Shown: positions 9,775 to 20,185 of the stretch, piece by piece
How positions within the stretch are numbered: position 1 is the stretch's first letter
Layout of the letters: every line of letters starts with the position of its first letter
NCBI RefSeq assembly: GCF_963924675.1
Contig: NC_089238.1
Coordinates: 22,177,815-22,241,814 of the forward strand
Reading direction: 5' to 3'
From: Phocoena phocoena
Taxonomy: Eukaryota > Chordata > Mammalia > Artiodactyla > Phocoenidae
Length of the DNA stretch: 64,000 nt
Notes under the pieces: generated by a model
The model's database searches: none
Told to the model about the DNA's origin: nothing
The model's input: only the letters and a program-made list of their open reading frames with translations
Made by a program: the position numbers and the translations under genes

Positions 9775-10668
9775 ATGAGAAGACAGAAAAACACACAGCA
9801 GATGAAGGAGCAAGATAAAAACCCACCAGACCTAACAAATGAAGAGGAAATAGGCAATCTACCTGAAAAAGAATTCAGAATAGTGATAGTAAGGATGATC
9901 CAAAATCTTGGAAGTAGAATGGACAAAATGCAAGAAACAGTTAACAAGGACCTAGAAGAAATAAAGATGAAACAAGCAATGATGAACAACGCAATAAATG
10001 AAATTAAAAGTACTCTAGATAGGATCAATAGCAGAATAACTGAGGCAGAGGAATGGATAAGTGACCTGAAAGATAAAGTAGTGGAAATAACTACTGCAGA
10101 GCAGAATAAAGAAAAAAGAATGAAAAGAACTGAGGACAGTCTCAGAGACCTCTGGGACAACATCAAACACACCAACATTCGAATTATAGGGGTTCCAGAA
10201 GAAGAAGAAAAAAAGAAAGGGACTGAGAAAATATTTGAAGAGATTATAGTTGAAAACTTCCCTAATATGGGAAAGGAAATAGTTAATCAAGTCCAGGAAG
10301 CACAGAGAGTCCCATACAGGATAAATACAAGGAGAAATACGCCAAGACACATATTAATCAAACTGTCAAAAATTAAATACAAAGAAAGCATATTAAAAGC
10401 AGCAAGGGAAAAACAACAAATAACACACAAGGGAATCCCCATAAGGTTAACAGCTGATCTCTCAGCAGAAACCCTACAAGCCAGAAGGGAGTGGCAGGAC
10501 ATACTGAAAGTGATGAAGGAGAAAAACCTGCAACCAAGACTACTCTACCCAGCAAGGATCTCATTCAGATTTGATGGAGAAATTAAAACCTTTACAGACA
10601 AGCAAAAGCTGAGAGAGTTCAGCACCACCAAACCAGCTTTACAACAAATGCTAAAGGAACTTCTCTAG
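9775..10668 (+). CDS. L1 ORF1p, intact (L1-3)
   Basis: An uninterrupted 297-codon L1 ORF1. In the L1 family this protein is a trimeric nucleic-acid chaperone that coats L1 RNA in a cytoplasmic RNP. Start MRRQKNTQQMKEQDKN matches the usual ORF1 N-terminus. Residues about 45-125 are heptad-rich (coiled coil). The RRM begins about residue 132 with NIRIIGVPEEEE, and the basic NTPRHILIKLSK stretch (188-199) is typical of its RNA face. The C-terminal domain, about 218-297, has ARREW (236-240) and YPARISFRF (258-266). It is shorter than human ORF1p (338 aa), mainly at the N-terminus. I see no stop or frameshift, so the frame could still encode protein; whether it is transcribed is unknown. Confidence 0.95.
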   Translation: MRRQKNTQQMKEQDKNPPDLTNEEEIGNLPEKEFRIVIVRMIQNLGSRMDKMQETVNKDLEEIKMKQAMMNNAINEIKSTLDRINSRITEAEEWISDLKDKVVEITTAEQNKEKRMKRTEDSLRDLWDNIKHTNIRIIGVPEEEEKKKGTEKIFEEIIVENFPNMGKEIVNQVQEAQRVPYRINTRRNTPRHILIKLSKIKYKESILKAAREKQQITHKGIPIRLTADLSAETLQARREWQDILKVMKEKNLQPRLLYPARISFRFDGEIKTFTDKQKLREFSTTKPALQQMLKELL

Positions 10669-10726
10669 ACAAGAAACACAAGAGAAGGAAACGACCTATA
10701 ATAACGAACCCAAAACAATATAGAAA

Positions 10727-13700
10727 ATGGGAATAGGAACATACATATCGATAATTACCTTAAATGTAAATGGACTAAATGCTCCCACCAAAAGACACAG
10801 ATTGGCTGAATGGATACAAAAACAAGACCCTTATATATGCTGTCTACAAGAGACCCACTTCAGACCTAGAGACACATACAGACTGAAAGTAAGGGGATGG
10901 AAAAAGATATTCCATGCAAATGGAAACCAAAAGAAAGCTGGAGTAGCAATTCTCATATCAGACAAAATAGACTTTAAAATAAGGATTATTAAAAGGGACA
11001 AAGAAGGACACTACATAATGATCAAGGGATTGATCCAAGAAGAAGATATAACAATTGTAAATATTTATGCACCCAACATAGGAGCACCTCAATACATAAG
11101 GCAAATACTAACAGCCATAAAAGGGGAGATTGACAGTAACACATTCATAGTAGGGGACTTTAACACCCCACTTTCACCCATGGACAGATCATCCAAACTG
11201 AAAATAAATAAGGAAACACAAGCTTTAAATGATACATTAAACGAGATGGACTTAATTGATCTTTATAGGACACTCCATCCAAAAACAACAGAATACACAT
11301 TTTTCTCAAGTGCTCATGGAACATTCTCCAGGATAGATCATATCTTGGGTCACAAATCAAGCCTGGGTAAATTTAAGAAAATTGAAATTGTATCAAGTAT
11401 CTTTTCTGACCACAACGCCGTGAGACTAGATATCAATTACAGGAAAAGATCTGTAAAAAATACAAACACATGGAGGCTAAACAATACACTACTTAATAAT
11501 GAAGTGATCACTGAAGAAATCAAAGAGGAAATAAAAAAATACCTAGAAACAAATGACAATGGAGACACAACGACCCAAAACCTATGGGATGCAACAAAAG
11601 CAGTTCTAAGGGGGAAGTTTATAGCAATACAAGCCCACCTTAAGAAGCAGGAAACATCTCGAATAAACAACCTAACCTTGCACCTCAAGCAATTAGAGAA
11701 AGAAGAACAAAAAACCCCCAAAGCTAGCAGAAGGAAAGAAATCATAAAAATCAGATCAGAAATAAATGAAAAAGAAATGAAGGAAACGATAGCAAAGATC
11801 AATAAAACTAAAAGCTGGTTTTTGAGAAGATAAACAAAATAGATAAACCACTAGCCAGACTCATGAAGAAAAAAAGGGAGAAGACTCAAATCAATAGAAT
11901 TAGAAATGAAAAAGGAGAAGTAACAACTGACACTGCAGAAATAAAAAAAATCATGAGAGATTACTACAAGCAACTGTATGCCAATAAAATGGACAATCTG
12001 GAAGAAATGGACAAATTCTTAGAAATGCACAACCTGCCAAGACTGAATCAGGAAGAAATAGAAAATATGAACAGACCAATCACAAGCAGTGAAATTGAAA
12101 CTGTGATTAAAAATCTTCCAACAAACAAAAGCCCAGGACCAGATGGCTTCACAGGTGAATTCTATCAAACGTTTAGAGAAGAGCTAACACCTATCCTTCT
12201 CGAACTCTTCCAAAATATAGCAGAGGGAGGAACACTCCCAAATTCCTTCTACGAGGCCACCATCACCTTGATACCAAAACCAGACAAGGATGTCACAAAG
12301 AAAGAAAACTACAGGCCAATATCACTGATGAACATAGATGCAAAAATCCTCAACAAAATACTAGCAAACAGAATCCAACAGCACATTAAAAGGATCATAC
12401 ACCATGATCAAGTGGGGTTTGTTCCAGGAATGCAAGGATTCTTCAATATACGCAAATCTATCAATGTGATAAACCATATTAACAAATTGAAGGAGAAAAA
12501 CCATATGATCATCTCAATAGATGCAGAGAAAGCTTTCGACAAAATTCAACACCCATTTATGATAAAAACCCTCCAGAAAGTAGGCATAGAGGGAACTTTC
12601 CTCAACATAATAAAGGCCATATATGACAAGCCCACAGCAAACATCATCCTCAATGGTGAAAAACTGAAAGCATTTCCACTAAGATCAGGAACAAGACAAG
12701 GTTGCCCATTCTCACCACTCTTATTCAACATAGTTTTGGAAGTTTTAGCCACAGCAATCAGAGAATAAAAGGAAATAAAAGGAATCCAAATCGGAAAAGA
12801 AGAACTAAAGCTGTCACTGTTTGCAGATGACATGATACTATACCTAGAGAATCCTAAAGATGCTACCAGAAAACTACTAGAGCTAATCAATGAATTTGGT
12901 AAAGTAGCAGGATACAAAATTAATGCACAGAAATCTCTGGCATTCCTATATACTAATGATGAAAAATCTGAAAGTGAAATCAAGAAAACACTCCCATTTA
13001 CCATTGCAACAAAAAGAATAAAATATCTAGGAATAAACCTACCTAAGGAGACGAAAGACCTGTATGCAGAAAATTATAAGACACTGATGAAAGAAATTAA
13101 AGATGATACAAATAGATGGAGAGATATACCATGTTCTTGGATGGGAAGAATCAACATTGTGAAAATGACTCTACTACCCAAAGCAATCTACAGATTCAAT
13201 GCAATCCCTATCAAACTACCACTGGCATTTTTCACAGAACTAGAATAAAATATTTCGCAATTTGTATGGAAACACAAAAGACCCCGAATAGCCAAAGCAA
13301 TCTTGAGAACGAAAAAAGGAGCTGGAGGAATCAGGCTCCCTGACTTCAGACTATACTACAAAGCTACAGTAATCAAGACAGTATGGTACTGGCACAAAAA
13401 CAGAAAGATACAACAGTGGAACAGGATAGAAAGCCCAGAGATAAACCCACGCACGTATGGACACCTTATTTTTGATAAAGGAGGCAGGAATGTACAGTGA
13501 AGAAAGGACAGCCTCTTCAATAAATGGTGCTGGGAAAACTGGACAGGTACATGTAAAAGTATGAGATTAGATCACTCCCTAACACCATACACAAAAATAA
13601 GCTCAAAATGGATTAAAGACCTAAATGTAAGGCCAGAAACTATCAGACTCTTAGAGGAAAACATTGGAAAAACACTCTGTGACATAAATCACAGCAAGAT

Positions 13701-14544
13701 CCTTTCTGACCCACCTCCTAGAGTAATGGAAATAAAAACAAAAATAAACAAATGGGACCTAATGAAACTTCAAAGCTTTTGCACAGCAAAGGAAACCATA
13801 ATCAAGACCAAAAGACAACCCTCAGAATGGGAGAAAACATTTGCAAATGAAGCAACTGACAAAGGATTAATTTCCAAAATTTACAAGCAGCTCATGCAGC
13901 TCAATAAGAAAAAAACAAACAACCCCATCTAAAAATGGGCAGAAGACCTAAACAGACATTTCTTCAAAGAAGATATACAGAATGCCAACAAACACATGAA
14001 AGAATGCTCAACATCATTAATCATTAGAGAAATGCAAATCAAAACTACAATGAGAGATCATCTCACACCAGTCAGAATGGCCATCATCAAAAAATCTAGA
14101 AACAATAAATGCTGGAGAGGTTGTGGAGAAAAGGGAACACTCTTGCACTGCTGGTGGGAATGTGAATTGGTTCAGCCACTATGAAGAACAGTATGGAGGT
14201 TCCTTAAAAAACTACAAATACAACTACCATATGACCCAGCAATCCCACTACTGGGCATATACCCTGAGAAAACCAAAATTCAAAAAGAGTCATGTACCAA
14301 AATGTTCATTGCAGCTCTATTTACAATAGCCCGGAGATGGAAACAACCTAAGCGCCCATCATCGGATGAATGGATAAAGAAGATATGGCACATATACACA
14401 ATGGAATATTACTCAGCCTTAAAAAGAAATGAAATTGAGCTATTTGTAATGAGATGGATAGACCCAGAGTCTGTCATACAGAGTGAAGTAAGTCAGAAAG
14501 AAAAAGACAAATACTGTATGCTAACACATATATATGGAATTTAA
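10727..14544 (+). pseudogene. L1 ORF2p, disrupted (L1-3)
   Basis: L1 ORF2 normally encodes an endonuclease and reverse transcriptase that carry out target-primed reverse transcription. The first 368 codons are open and hold an apparently complete APE-type endonuclease: QETH (41-44), GDFN (143-146), SRIDH (201-205) and SDHN (227-230). A one-base deletion near 11822-11828 (TGGTTTTTGAGAAG, where related copies have one more base) shifts the frame and gives a stop at 11831. The reverse-transcriptase part continues in the other frame with FADD at 12820-12831. Five in-frame stops follow: TAA 12766, TAA 13246, TGA 13498, TAA 13930 and TGA 14182. The last four fit C-to-T or G-to-A changes from CAA or TGG. 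The Cys-rich C-terminal region (about 14100-14170) is still recognisable. The copy is catalytically dead as a whole. Confidence 0.95.
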
Positions 14545-14917
14545 GGGGAAAAAAATGTCATGAAGAACCTAGGGGTAAGACAGGAATAAAGACGCAGACC
14601 TACTGGAGAACGGACTTGAGGATATGGGGAGGGGGAAGGGTGAGTTTTGACAGGGCGAGAGAGAGTCATGGACATATACACACTAACAAACGTAGTAAGG
14701 TAGATAGCTAGGGGGAAGCAGCCGCAAGGCACAGGGATATTAACTCGGTGCTTTGTGACAGCCTGGAGGGGTGGGATGGGGAGAGTGGGAGGGAGAGAGA
14801 CGCAAGAGGGAAGACATATGGGAACATATGTATATGTATAGCTGATTCACTTTGTTATAAAGCAGAAACTAACACACCATTGTAAAGCAATTATACCCCA
14901 ATAAAGATGTTTAAAAA
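14545..14917 (+). terminator. L1-3 3'UTR and poly(A) signal
   Basis: G-rich 3'UTR (GGGGAGGGGGAAGGG near 14627; GGAGAGTGGGAGGGAGAG near 14780), then AATAAA at 14900-14905 and a short A-tail running into the TSD. The block matches the complement of the 3' ends of L1-6, L1-7 and the fragment at 51597-51940, so all belong to related L1 families. Confidence 0.9.
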
Positions 14918-14931
14918 AAAAAGAGAAGACA

Positions 14932-16135
14932 GCCTGAGAACTTATGTGACAATATCAAGCAGACTAACATCACATTCTAGGGATCCCAGAAGGAGAAGAG
15001 AGAGAAAAATGGGCAGAAAACTTATTTGAAGAAATAAATGGATGAAAACGTCCCTAATGTAAGGAAGGAAACTGATATCCAGATCTAGAAGGACAAGAGA
15101 GTTCTAAAAAAGATGAATCCAAAAATTTGTTACACTTCTATACAATAATAATGAACTGAGAGAGAAATTAAGAAAATAATCCCATTTATAATTACATCAA
15201 AAAGAATAACATACATAAAAATAAATTGAGCCAAGAAGGTGAAAGGCCTGTACACTGAACACTCTAAAACATTAGCAAAACAAAGTGAAGAAGACAAAAA
15301 TACTGATAAATGGAAAAATATTCTGTGCTAGTAAACTGAAAGAATTAATATTGTTAAAATGTCCATTCTCTCCAAAGCAATCTACAGATTAAAAGAAATC
15401 CCTATCAAAATTCCAAATGGCATTTTCCCAGAAGTAGAACAAAAAATCTAAAATTTGTATGGTACTACAAAAGACCCCAAATAGCCAAATCAATCTTAAG
15501 AAAGAATAACAAAGCTGGAGGCATCATGCTACATGATGTAATCAAACTACATTACAAAGTTACAGTTATCAAAGCATTATGATAGTGACATAAAAACAGA
15601 CACATATAAATGGAACAGAATAGAGAGCCCAGAAATAAACTGACTCATATATGGTCAATTAATTTACAACAAAGGAAGCAAGAAATACAATTGGGAAAGG
15701 TCAGTGTCTTCAATAAATGGTGTTGAGAAAACAGGATGGCCACATGCCAAAGAATGAAACTGGACCACTATCTTACATCATACACCAATGTTAACTCAAA
15801 ATGGTTTAAAGACTTGAATGTAATACCTGAAACCATAAAACTCCTAGAAGAAAACATGGATGGTAATCGCTTGATATGGGTTTTGTTGAAGATTTTTTGG
15901 ATTTGATACCAAAAGCAAAGGAAACAAAAGTGAAAATAAACAAGTGGGAGTACATCAAAATAAAAGGAAACCATAAACAAAATGAAAAGGCAACCAACTG
16001 AATGGGAGAAAATATTTGTAAGTCATGTTTCTGATGAAGGGCTGATATCCAAAGATATAATTGACCCATACAACTCAATGGCAAAAAGAAAAAAAGAGAG
16101 AGAGAGAACACTCTAATTTAAAAAATGGGCAGTGG
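14932..16135 (+). mobile_element. L1-2 (right part): ORF1 end joined to ORF2 3' half
   Basis: After the right TSD of L1-3, L1-2 ORF1 resumes ('cctgagaacttatgtgac', then 'gggatcccagaaggagaaga' near 14980). At about 15120 it jumps from ORF1 C-terminal sequence straight into ORF2 coding for the region after the reverse-transcriptase core ('ttacacttctatacaataat ... attacatcaaaaagaataac'). ORF1's end and more than half of ORF2 are therefore deleted. ORF2 remains run to 'aatttaaaaaatgggca' at about 16134, where L1-4 starts. All frames are broken. Confidence 0.8.
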
Positions 16136-16803
16136 GGACCTTCAAGATGGCAGAGGAGTAAGACGTGGAGATCACCTTTTTCATCTACATGTGGAAAAAC
16201 TCCTACCGAACACCTACTGAATGCTGGCAGAAGACCTCAGACTTCCCAAAAGGCAAGAAAATCTCCACTTACATGGGTAGGGCAAAAGAGAAAAGAAAAA
16301 GCAGAAACAAAAGAATAGGGATGGGACCTGCACCTCTGGGAGGGAGCTGTGAATAAGGAAAAGTTTCCACACACTAGAAAGCCCCCTCACTGGTGGGGAT
16401 GGGGGGTGGGCCGGGGGGAGAACTTCGGAGCCGTGGAGGACAGCACAGCAACAAGGGTGCAGTGGGCAAAGTGGAGAGATTTCCACACAGGATTGGTGCC
16501 GACCAGCACTCACCAGCCTGAGAGGCTTGTCTGCTCACCTGCCAGGGCAGGTGGGAGCTGGGAGTCGAGGCTTGGGCTTCGGAGGTCAGATCCCAGGGAG
16601 AGGACTGGAGTTGGCTGCATGAACACAGCCTGAAGGGGGCTAGTGCACCACAGCTAACCAGAAGGGAGTATGGGAAAAAGACTGGACCTGCCTAAGAGGC
16701 AAGAGACCATTGTTTCAGGGTGCACGAAGAGAGGGGATTCCTTTCCTGTCTGCCCACAGAAGACAGAACACCCCCTAAATGAGCTCCAGAGATGGAGCTT
16801 TCT
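16136..16803 (+). mobile_element. L1-4: 5'UTR stub of a young-type L1
   Basis: Begins GGGGACCTTCAAGATGGCAG directly against L1-2 and follows the first part of the L1-3 5'UTR closely for about 670 bp (for example 'gaacacctactgaatgctgg' and 'gaaaagtttccacacactag'). It keeps the intact donor ACATGG|GTAGGG at 16276. It ends at about 16803 in the palindrome with L1-5, so it has no ORF1, ORF2 or tail. The open frames at 16061-16633 are chance frames. Confidence 0.85.
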
Positions 16804-16837
16804 CATGATCAAGTGGGAGAAAACCCACTTGATCATG
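16804..16837. repeat. Palindromic junction between L1-4 and L1-5
   Basis: CATGATCAAGTGGG (16804-16817), a 6-base loop AGAAAA, then the exact complement CCCACTTGATCATG (16824-16837). The right arm is the normal edge of the L1-5 ORF2; the same 14 bases in ORF2 sense occur in L1-3 near 12403. The arm therefore appears twice in opposite senses, a snap-back signature. Confidence 0.9.
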
Positions 16838-18497
16838 GTGTATGATCCTTTTAATGTGCTGTTGGATTCTGTTTGCTCGTATTTTGCCGAGGACTTTTAC
16901 ATATATGTTCATCAGTGATATTGGCGTGTAGTTTTCTTTTCCTGTGACATCTTTATCTAGTTTTGGTATCAGGGTGATGGTGGCCTCATAGAATGAGTTT
17001 GAGAGTGTTCCTCCCTCTGCTGTATTTTAGAAGAGTTTGAGAAAGATGGGTGTTAGCTCTCTCTAAATGTTTGATAGAATTCACCTGTGAAGCCATGTAG
17101 TCCTAGGCTTTTGTTTGTTGGAAGATTTTTAATCACAGTTTCTATTCCATTGCTTCTGATTGGTCTGTACAGATGTTCTATTTCTTCTTGGTTCAGTCTT
17201 GGAACATTGTGCATTTCTAAGAATTTGTCTATTTCGTCCAGGTTGTCCATTTTATTGGCATATAGTTGCTTGTAATAATCTCTCATGATCCTTTGTATTT
17301 CTACTGTGTCAGTTGTTACTTCTCCCTTTTCATTTCTAATTCTGTTGATTTGAGTCTTCTCCCTTTTTTTTCTTGATGTCTGGCTAATGTTTATCAATTT
17401 TGTTTATCTTCTCAAAGATCTATCTTTTAGTTTTACTGATCTTTGCTATTGTTTCCTTCATTTATTTTCATTTATTTCTGATCTTATCTTCATGATTTCA
17501 TTCCTTCTGCTAACTTTGTTTTTCATTCTCTAATTGCTTTAGGTGTAAGGTTAGGTTGTTTATTTGAGATATTTCTTGTTTATTGAGGTAGGATTTTATT
17601 GCCATAAACTTCCCTCTTAGAACTGCCTTTGCTGCATCCCATATGTTTTGGGTAGTTTTGTTTTCAATGTCATTTGTTTCTAGGTGTTTTTTGATCTCCC
17701 CTTTGATTTCTTCAGTGATCTCTTGGTTATTTGGTAGCATATTCTTTAGTCTCCATTTGTTTGTATTTTTTACATTTTTTTCCTGTAATTGATATCTAGT
17801 CTTATAGCATTGTGGTCGGAAAAGATGCTTGATATGATGAAAATTTTCTTATATTTACTGAGGCTTGATTTGGGACCCAAGATATGATCTATCTTAGAGA
17901 ATGTTCCGTGAACACTGGAGAAGAAAATGTATTCTGTTATTTTTGGATGGAATGTCCTGTAAGTATCAGTTAAGTCCATCTTCTTTAATGTGTCATTTAA
18001 TGTGTGTGTTTCCTTATTTATTTTCATTTTGGATGATCTGTCCATGGGTGAAAGTGGGGCGTTAAAGTCACCTACTATGATTGTGTTACTGTCAATTTCC
18101 CTTCTTATGGCAGTTAGCATTTGCCTTATGTATTGAGGTGCTCCTATGTTGGATTCATAAATATTTACAATTGCTATGTCTTCTTCTTGGATTAACCCCT
18201 TGATTGTTATGTAGTGTCCTTCTTTGTCTCTTATAATAGCCTTTATTTTAAAGTCTATTTTGTCTGATATGAGAACTGCTACTCCAGCTTTCTTTTGATT
18301 TCTACTTCCATGGAATATCTTTTTCCATCCCATGACTTTCAGTCTGTATGTGTCCCTAGCTCTGAATATGTCTCTTGTAGACACCATATATACAAGTCTT
18401 GTGTTTGTATCCATTCAGCTAGTCTGTGCCTTTTGGTTGGAGCATTTAATCCATTTACGTTTAAGGTAGTTATTGATATCTATGTTCCTATTACCAT
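16824..18497 (-). pseudogene. L1-5 ORF2, partial and broken
   Basis: The minus-strand frame keeps endonuclease blocks ([20 protein letters not shown] and SDHNAIRLDINY within 17770-18414) and the N-terminal part of the reverse transcriptase up to the HHDQVGF region at 16824. Several frame changes and stops divide it, and everything after the mid reverse-transcriptase domain is missing. The QETH motif is degraded to a STRDIF-like stretch near 18370. Confidence 0.85.
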
Positions 18498-18559
18498 TTT
18501 CTTAATTGTTTTGGGTTTGTTATTGTAGGTCTTTTCCTTCTCTTGTGTTTCTTGCCTAG

Positions 18560-19442
18560 AGAAGTTCCTTTAGCATATGTTGTAAAGCTGGTTTGGTGGT
18601 GCTGAATTTTCTTAACTTTTGCTTCTCTGTAAAGGTTTTAATTTCTCCCTCGAATTTGAATGAGATCCTTGCTGGGTGGAGTAATCTTGATTGTATGTTT
18701 TTCCCTTTCATCACTTTAAATATGTCCTGCCACTCCCTTCTGGCTTGCAGAATTTCTTCTGAAACATTAGCTGTTAACCTTATGGGGATTCTGTTGTATT
18801 ATTTGTTGCTTTTCCCTTGCTGCTTTTAATATTTTTGCTTTGTATTTAATTTTTGATAGTTTGATTACTATGTGTCTTGGTGTGTTTATTCCTGGATTTG
18901 TCCTGTACGGGACTCTCTACGCTTCCTGGACTTGACAATTTCCTTTCCCATATTAGGGAAGTTTTCAACTCTAATCTCTTCAAATATTATCTTGGAACCT
19001 TTCTCTTTCTCTTCTTCTTCTGGGACACCTTTAATTCGAATATTGGTGCATTTAACATTGCCCCAGAGGTCTTGAGACTGTCCTCTATTCTTTTCATTCT
19101 TTTTTCTTTATTGTTCTCTGTAGCAATTATTTCCACTATTTTATCTCCCAGGTCACTTGTCCATTCTTCTACCTCAGTTATTCTGCTGTAGATTCCTTCT
19201 AGAGAATTTTAAATTTCATTTACTGTGTTGTTCATCATTGTTTGTTTACTGTTTAGTTCTTCTAGGTCCTTGTTAAATGTTTCTTGTATTTCCTCCATTC
19301 TATTTCCAAGATTTTGGATCATCTTTACTGTCATTATTCTGAATTCTTTTTCAGGTAGACTGCCTATTTCCTCTTCATTTGTTTGGTCTGGTGGGTTTTG
19401 ACCTTGCTCCTTCATCTGCTGCATATTTCTCTGTCTTCTCAT
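18560..19442 (-). pseudogene. L1-5 ORF1, broken
   Basis: Starts at 19442 with MRRQRNMQQMKEQGQN, close to the intact ORF1 of L1-3, and is open for about 77 codons. A stop follows at about 19209 in the coiled-coil region. RRM and C-terminal blocks ('attcgaatattggtgcattt' complement near 19035; 'tgccactcccttctggcttg' near 18728) continue in broken frames to about 18560. Confidence 0.85.
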
Positions 19443-20083
19443 TTTGTTGACCATACAACAAACGGGTCTCCTTTTTGCAGGCTACAGGTTCATAGTTCCC
19501 ATTGTTTTTTGTGTCTGCCCCAGTGGGTGAGGTTGGTTCAGCAGCCTGTGTTGGCTTCCTGGTAAAGGGAACTGGTGCCTGTGTTCTGGTAGGTGGGGCT
19601 GGTGCCTGTGTTCTAGTGGTGTGTTTTGGTGTGTGTGAACTTAGTATGATTTTAGACAGCTTCTCTGCTAATGGATGGGGCTGTGGTCCTGTCTTGAGTG
19701 TTGTTTGGCATGGGGCATCCAACACTGGACCTTGATGGCCATTGGGTGAAGCTGGGTCTTAGTGTTGAGACGGAGATCTCTGGTAGACCTCTTTCCAATT
19801 GATATTATATGGGGCCAGGAGGTCTCTGGTGGTCCATTATCCTGGACTAGGCTCTCCCACCTTGGAGGCTCAGGGCCGACACCCGGCCAGAGCACCAAGA
19901 CCCTGCCAGCTGCACAGCCAAGTACCTGGGGATTTTCTTGTCTTTTGGGCAGTCTGAGGTTTTCTGCCAGCATTCAAGGTGTTCTGTAGGAGTTGTTTCA
20001 CAGGTAGATGTATTTTTTATGTATTTGTGGGAAGAAGGTGATCTCCACATCTTACTCCTCCATTATCTTGAAGGTCTCCCCCT

Positions 20084-20185
20084 TCTATGCCTTTATAAAG
20101 AGTCATACTGAAACTCTATAAAAAGTTTCCAGCTTTTTATTATTACAAATACTAGTGTTAGGAACATCTCACTGTACAATATATA
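20084..20185. other. Short non-L1 gap
   Basis: About 100 bp of AT-rich sequence between the 5' end of L1-5 and the 3' end of L1-6. It may be part of the pre-insertion locus. L1-2, which should continue after L1-4/L1-5 if they were simple insertions, is not found here, implying a deletion. Confidence 0.5.

Larger units (their letters stand above)
7163..14931 (+). mobile_element. L1-3: youngest full-length L1, nested in L1-2
   Basis: A complete plus-strand L1: extra 5' sequence 7163-7315, 5'UTR from about 7316 to 9774, intact ORF1 9775-10668, a 58-bp spacer, disrupted ORF2 10727-14544, a 3'UTR of about 370 bp with AATAAA at 14900-14905, and a short poly(A). It is bounded by 14-bp TSDs. The 5'UTR, about 2.46 kb, is much longer than the roughly 0.9 kb of human L1 and carries internal duplications and pyrimidine tracts. 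ORF2 has one frameshift and five in-frame stops, so this copy cannot move itself. It is the least decayed L1 in the window. Confidence 0.95.
16824..20083 (-). mobile_element. L1-5: 3'-truncated minus L1 with spliced-looking 5'UTR
   Basis: Read on the minus strand: the 5' end at about 20083 (complement GGGGAGACCTTCAAGATAATGG), a 5'UTR of only about 640 bp, ORF1 19442-18560, and ORF2 from 18497 to the reverse-transcriptase region at 16824, where it stops at the palindrome. There is no 3'UTR or tail. The first 166 bp of 5'UTR match L1-3 7319-7483 and the next about 476 bp match L1-3 9276-9774. The intervening 1.8 kb is absent. Confidence 0.85.

Noticed and set aside
9775..14544. Endogenous retrovirus pol/gag
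   Set aside because: There are no LTRs, primer-binding site, protease, RNase H or integrase. The endonuclease is APE-type and the reverse transcriptase has FADD, both typical of L1.
16136..20083. Ordinary twin-priming 5' inversion of a single L1
   Set aside because: Twin priming gives an inverted 5' segment followed by a 3' segment with poly(A). Here both pieces carry an L1 5' end, no poly(A) is present, and the two 5'UTRs differ in the 1.8-kb segment, so they come from two RNAs.
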